Shown: positions 7,166 to 10,281 of the stretch, piece after piece
How positions within the stretch are numbered: the first letter of the stretch is position 1
How the letters are laid out: every line of letters starts with the position of its first letter
NCBI GenBank assembly: GCA_016256075.1
Contig: SDVU01000665.1
Location: 1 to 10,281 of the forward strand
Reading direction: 5' to 3'
Origin: Dictyocoela muelleri
Lineage: Eukaryota; Microsporidia
DNA length: 10,281 nucleotides
Translations under genes and position numbers: made by a program
The notes under the pieces: generated by a model
Database searches by the model: none
Seen by the model: only the letters and a program-made list of their open reading frames with translations
What the model was told of the DNA's origin: nothing

Positions 7166-7358
7166 GTCTATTTATATGAAAAACAAAGATTTATAACTCT
7201 GAGTATATGAGTGTATAACATTGAAAAAATCGGTCTATGACATAAAGAAATATATGTTTATAACTCTGAGAAAAAGTATATAGCTCTCAAAAGGGTCTAT
7301 AAGTTTGCACAAATGTGTCTATATCTAAGAAAAATGGGTCTAAATCTTTGCAAAACTC
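7166..7358 (+). repeat. Second array of the ~21-bp GTCTATAA unit
   Basis: About nine degenerate units run head to tail. The clearest are GTCTATAAGTTTGCACAAATG (about 7295), GTCTATATCTAAGAAAAATG (about 7317) and GTCTAAATCTTTGCAAAAC (about 7339), preceded by looser ones such as TTATAACTCTGAGAAAAAG. The pattern matches the units inside the foldback-like element at 1305-1390 (GTCTATAAATTGGCAAAAAG), about 6 kb away. Confidence 0.65.
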
Positions 7359-7756
7359 AGTAATGAATTTTTTTATTCTTTTATGAGTTTTATTAGTATA
7401 TAAAACAAAAATACAGTATATGTAAGACTGATGGATTGTCTTTATCTTTGGTCTAAAACTCTTTTAATGGCGTTCAAAATTTTAAACGTTAATAATAAGA
7501 AACTTATAGACGTGGCTGTATACAATTTTTATTATAAATGACTATCCATGATTTAAATAATATTTATTTACCCAAATACACATTTAACAATATAGATGAT
7601 TACAAAGACGTAAAGTCATCTTAAAATTTTATCTTTAAATACTTTTTAATTATATTCCAATTATACGTCACTCATAGGCAACCCAGAGATCTTTTTAATA
7701 CGCAATTTTCGTTTTATAAACTACTCGGTATTATCAGCAAATATTATAACCTTTCT
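7359..7756. other. Gene-free interval before the second Merlin element
   Basis: No frame is convincing; short pieces such as VNNKKLIDVAVYNFYYK (about 7484-7536) are closed by stops. A bulged hairpin lies at about 7591-7622 (GATGATTAC / GTAAAGTCATC). Otherwise nothing distinctive is visible. Confidence 0.35.
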
Positions 7757-7781
7757 GGATCTTCTCCATTAGTGTAACTCC
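7757..7781 (+). repeat. Left terminal inverted repeat of Merlin copy 2
   Basis: It starts GGATCTTCTCC and continues ATTAGTGTAACTCC. It is the reverse complement of 8774-8798 at 20 of 25 positions. The inner part, from 7769, also pairs with 7799-7819 to form a terminal hairpin. Confidence 0.75.
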
Positions 7782-7837
7782 TAAAAATTTTTTTAAACAT
7801 TTTTAGAGAATTACACTAAAGGAGTAAAGCACAAAAA

Positions 7838-8764
7838 ATGTTTTCGAAAAAAATCATGATCTTTTATACACTTTGGAGACATGTAGAGGTTCATTGGTTT
7901 TTTACAAATTCTCGATGAGTCAAAATTTTGTCATAACTGTGGAAATCCAACCACTCTGAGGCGTATAAACGTGGTTGTTATATACGTCTTTGATATACGT
8001 GTACCAAAAAAAATATAAATCCCAAAAAGATTACTTGATGACAACCGTCTTCCTATAAACTTATGCTTTTTGATATTTTGTATATATAACTGATTGAGCT
8101 ACTCGCAAATTTATAATATGTTGGGATGTGCAAATGAGATCATTATAAACGCGAAGAAAAAGCTTCGTCAAATATGGAAAAAAGTTAATCAGGAAAGATT
8201 AGTGATAGGTAGTCCCGGAAAAATTGTTCGGGCCGATGAAACCGTTTTGTTTAGGTGCGGTACAATTAGATCACGAACATGCCGACGACAGTTCTTCTGA
8301 TACTGTATAGATACTATGAATTATTGACAAAAGAGATGTCATAAATTTTTATGTTACAGTGATTCTGGATATATCTGGTAATACAATGACAAAATCTCTA
8401 AATGATGACATTGTAATTTGGTCAATTCTCTACGCTGATAAACACGAGTGTTATCTCTTAGTCTCCTCTAACCTAGGATTAAAACATCGTTCTGTTAATC
8501 ATCCGGGGGATTCAAAGCTTTTGATGACACTCATATAAAAATATTGAGAACCTTTAGGCAAGAATGAAGAGTGAGATGACCAAAGAGCATAGAGTAATAC
8601 GAGAAAATATTTGTGAATGGTTCGAGGAGTACACTTATAGGCAGTATAATTTGGCTGATACTTCGAGGGAAGAAATATACGATAATTTGCTATCTATATT
8701 CAAAGAATTTTTTTTGAATAAATTTTGTCTTTCTAACAGATTTTTTTTACAACCAAAGTGGTGA
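7838..8764 (+). pseudogene. Merlin-type (ISXO2-like DDE) transposase, dead copy 2
   Basis: The likely original start is the ATG at 7838. Family parts appear in order across shifting frames: half of a zinc ribbon, KFCHNCGN (Cys codons 7929 and 7938); a helical linker open from 8094 (LSYSQIYNMLGCANEI, then KKKLRQIWKKV); GKIVRADETVLF with the first catalytic Asp (8235-8237); IIDKRDVINFYVTVI; ILYADKHECY with the second Asp (8437-8439); VNHP; DDTH; IENL with the catalytic Glu (8546-8548) followed by TAG at 8555-8557 where Trp is usual; then MKSEMTKEHRVIRENICEWF to the stop at 8762-8764. All three catalytic residues survive as codons, but in different frames and with internal stops, so no active enzyme can be made. 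It differs clearly from copy 1, so the two belong to different Merlin subfamilies. Confidence 0.85.
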
Positions 8765-8773
8765 CCCTTATAA

Positions 8774-8798
8774 GGGTTTACACTAATAAAGAAGACCC
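8774..8798 (-). repeat. Right terminal inverted repeat of Merlin copy 2
   Basis: It reads GGGTTTACACTAAT, then AAAGAAGACCC, on the plus strand and pairs with 7757-7781. It begins nine bases after the last transposase codon's stop, leaving almost no 3' untranslated space. Confidence 0.75.
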
Positions 8799-9171
8799 TT
8801 TTTTAATTATTAGGTTTTATAAAAATATATCATTAAATTAATCACCATACATTTAATGTTCAATTCTGTTTCATTGTAATTCAGAACAAGTCTTAATAAG
8901 TCATAACACACTGAATAAACTGTATATCATAGGTAAGGTTATTGACAGCATAATGTCATTTCAAATTATTTAATAATGTGATTTTATCCATTATGCTTGA
9001 ATTTAAATTCAAAAGTGTTAATCATTGAGATATCTTAACCCAAACAGCATTTTTTTAAATATTTTTATATCTTTTTTAAATATTTATATATTTTCTTGAT
9101 TTTTTTATATTTTCTTGATTTTTTTATATTCTTTAATTATGCAAATTTTAAATAATTAATTCTGATTACCC
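8799..9171. other. Intergenic region upstream of the RPF2-like gene
   Basis: No gene is present. AGCATAATG (8948-8956) and CATTATGCT (8990-8998) are exact inverted partners, and TGAATTTAAATTCA (8999-9012) is a perfect palindrome right after them. A 19-bp unit (ATATTTTCTTGATTTTTTT) is present in just over two copies at 9088-9135. The promoter of the downstream gene must lie here, but no defined element other than the CCC at the start codon was recognised. Confidence 0.5.
9169..9171 (+). promoter_or_regulatory. CCC motif abutting the start codon
   Basis: The sequence reads GATTACCCATGAG, with CCC directly before the ATG at 9172. Short CCC- or GGG-like motifs immediately upstream of start codons are known in microsporidia, where 5' untranslated regions are very short. 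In this AT-rich DNA the triplet stands out and supports 9172 as the start. Confidence 0.6.
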
Positions 9172-9750
9172 ATGAGAAAAAAAATTCTAGTCATCGATCC
9201 GACCCCAGAAATTATTTTTCTTCTAAAATTCATATGCGCACCATATACGACCATCAACAAAAAGGTATTAGACAACGACCATATTTTATATCTCTGCAAA
9301 AAACACAAATGTGAACTTTTCATTCATATTAGAGAGACGATAAAATTTGGACGTGTTTATGACGAAATAACTGATCTAATGGAATTTAAATTGATATCTT
9401 GTGAAAAGAAAAATTGTCTGATAGGCTCAAGATATTTTATGATTTTTGAAGAAATGAATAATTTATTCCTAGATTTTTTCGGAATAAGCTCTTCAACAGT
9501 GGCAGATATTAAGTATTGTCTAGTTTTTAGCAATAGTTTTATTAAAATTTACGATTTAAAAGGAATAATTATTTTTAATATGCAATTTGAACTAGTTAAT
9601 TCACAACTTATGGAAATTAAAAATCAATCAAAAGAAAAAAATGTTGAAGTCAAAGAGTATAATAAAGTTGGTCGAATTTATGTTCCAATGCAGGATCTAA
9701 AAGCAATCAGAATTAAGAAAGGACATAAAATAGAAACTAACATTAAATAA
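9172..9750 (+). CDS. RPF2: RPF2-like ribosome assembly factor (Brix family)
   Basis: A complete 192-codon frame. In other eukaryotes Rpf2 works with Rrs1 in the nucleolus to bring the 5S RNP (5S rRNA, uL18, uL5) onto pre-60S particles. From memory of the family, I match KKHKCELFIHI at residues 43-53 to the segment ending 'NDCSLFMFGSH', FGRVYD (59-64) to IGRxYD, and NLFLDFF (97-103) to NLLIDFFRG. FELV (139-142) falls where ELEEMGP lies, and GRIYVPMQDLKAIRIKKGHK (167-186) matches the C-terminal basic GRIHMQKQDL... tail. The order and spacing agree throughout. It is far shorter than the roughly 300-350 residues usual in yeast and animals, having lost most of the N-terminal extension and loops, as is common in microsporidia. 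The GP of the ELEEMGP motif is not conserved. No intron, signal peptide or membrane segment is seen. AATAAA (9746-9751) overlaps the stop. The gene stands alone among repeats. Main alternative: another Brix protein. Confidence 0.72.
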   Translation: MRKKILVIDPTPEIIFLLKFICAPYTTINKKVLDNDHILYLCKKHKCELFIHIRETIKFGRVYDEITDLMEFKLISCEKKNCLIGSRYFMIFEEMNNLFLDFFGISSSTVADIKYCLVFSNSFIKIYDLKGIIIFNMQFELVNSQLMEIKNQSKEKNVEVKEYNKVGRIYVPMQDLKAIRIKKGHKIETNIK

Positions 9751-9890
9751 ATTATTTAGTCTCTTTTTTAGTAACAAATGAAATAGTTTGAAGACATAAT
9801 ATTCAATAATCAACATTTAGAAAAAAAAATATAATCTGTTTTAAAACATTTGGTCTATAAAAAGTTAAAGTAATAGCACTGAGTATTATT

Positions 9891-10106
9891 AAAGCTTTAA
9901 AAACATTCATGCAGAAGAGCTTATGAAATAATAAAAGTATAATTGAGTTTTTCATGACGAGTTACTATGAAGGGAATATTTATTTCGTCTTATATAACTA
10001 AATAATATAATGAAATAAAAATGTTCAATTATTAACTCGTCATGAAAAACTCAAATGTACTTTTATTATTTCATAAGCTCTTCTGCATGAAAGTTTTTAA
10101 AGCCTT
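9891..10106. repeat. 216-bp hairpin, 74-bp arms about 95% identical
   Basis: Arms 9891-9964 and 10033-10106 are equal in length and reverse-complementary at 70 of 74 positions. Both contain GCAGAAGAGCTTATGAAATA and GAGTTTTTCATGACGAGTTA. The 68 bases between them also pair in large part (AATATTTATTTCGTC against GAAATAAAAATGTT), so the whole folds into one stem with a tiny loop at about 9998. No coding content. It begins 140 bases after the RPF2-like stop. It looks like a MITE or similar non-autonomous palindromic element. Its arms match far better than those of the other large inverted repeats here, so it is probably the youngest of the large insertions. Confidence 0.9.
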
Positions 10107-10193
10107 GGATCAAAACCAAAAATAATTTAAAATTTTATTACACATTCATCCTGTTGGATCACTGATAAATTGAAATCTATTAGTCACCCATAT

Positions 10194-10281
10194 TTAAAAT
10201 TCTTAAATTCTTAAATTCTTAAATTCTTAAATTCTTAAATTCTTAAATTCTTAAATTCTTAAATTCTTAAATTCTTAAATT
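10194..10281 (+). repeat. 8-bp satellite (TTAAATTC)n running off the window
   Basis: After one unit with an extra A (10194-10202), about ten exact copies of TTAAATTC fill 10203-10281 without a mismatch and continue past the window's end. The lack of decay implies recent expansion. The unit does not resemble TTAGG/TTAGGG-type telomere repeats. Confidence 0.95.

Larger units (their letters stand above)
7757..8798 (+). mobile_element. Merlin-type DNA transposon with both ends (copy 2)
   Basis: The element is bounded by 25-bp terminal inverted repeats at 7757-7781 and 8774-8798 that agree at 20 of 25 positions. The shared core is ATTAGTGTAA and the outer bases are GGRTCTTCT. Between them lies a decayed transposase with Merlin motifs. 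Just inside the left end the terminal sequence is repeated in inverted form: TTAGTGTAA at 7769 against TTACACTAA at 7811-7819, with AAAAAT/ATTTTT also pairing. Total length is 1042 bp, close to what a one-gene Merlin needs. No convincing 8-9-bp target duplication is left, in keeping with an old insertion. Confidence 0.75.

Noticed and set aside
8094-8300. Independent 68-residue gene
   Set aside because: It begins with TTG directly after an in-frame stop and is the linker and first catalytic Asp segment of the Merlin copy 2 transposase.
8564-8764. Independent 66-residue gene
   Set aside because: It continues the IENL motif just upstream and is the C-terminal part of the same Merlin transposase remnant, not a separate gene.
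2009-8798. Bacterial origin suggested by ISXO2-like and IS630-like transposases
   Set aside because: Both families also occur as eukaryotic DNA transposons (Merlin, Tc1/mariner). The RPF2-like gene, the CCC-ATG context and the absence of ribosome binding sites or operons point to a eukaryote.
7757-8798. Target-site duplication around Merlin copy 2
   Set aside because: The flanks AACCTTTCT and TTTTTTAAT share only T-richness; no 8-9-bp direct repeat could be defended.
9891-10106. LTR-type or other virus-like element
   Set aside because: The repeats are inverted, not direct, and no reverse transcriptase, integrase, capsid or polymerase motif was seen anywhere in the window.
10194-10281. Telomere
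   Set aside because: TTAAATTC has no G-rich strand and does not resemble known telomere repeats.

Overview
This is a very AT-rich stretch in which only one complete gene is convincing. It looks like a nuclear contig of a microsporidian, probably from a lineage with an expanded, transposon-filled genome. The basis is a short intron-less RPF2-like gene (9172-9750), a CCC triplet directly before its ATG, an AATAAA overlapping its stop, and decayed Merlin and IS630/Tc1-type DNA transposons, which are known from microsporidian genomes. The genus cannot be told from the window.

Layout. 1-276: 3' end of an unrecognised protein gene, apparently split between two frames at an A run. 302-366: hairpin behind that gene. 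381-1690: repeat complex dominated by a roughly 1-kb imperfect palindrome (about 508-1556) built like a foldback element, with inverted arms carrying nested short tandem repeats. 2009-2942: dead Merlin-type transposase. 3022-3276: possible decayed reading frame. 3300-3360: short tandem repeat. 3361-4389: AT-rich, purine-rich and hairpin-containing DNA. 4390-4437: tRNA-like patch on the minus strand. 4468-4656 (+) and 5211-5890 (-): two pieces of related IS630/Tc1-type transposases facing each other tail to tail and forming an inverted repeat. 6015-6092 and 6420-6460: two palindromes. 6624-6689: 21-bp tandem repeat in a doubtful open frame. 7166-7358: array of the same kind of ~21-bp unit found in the foldback complex. 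7757-8798: decayed but end-complete Merlin-type element with 25-bp terminal inverted repeats. 9172-9750: the RPF2-like gene. 9891-10106: a 216-bp hairpin with 74-bp arms at about 95% identity. 10194-10281: 8-bp satellite running off the window.

The genes do not form a pathway. The window reads as a transposon graveyard between a truncated gene at the left edge and one conserved ribosome-assembly gene near the right edge. No new enzymatic system was found. The most unusual content is structural: several inverted repeats of different ages, some of which could yield double-stranded RNA if transcribed.
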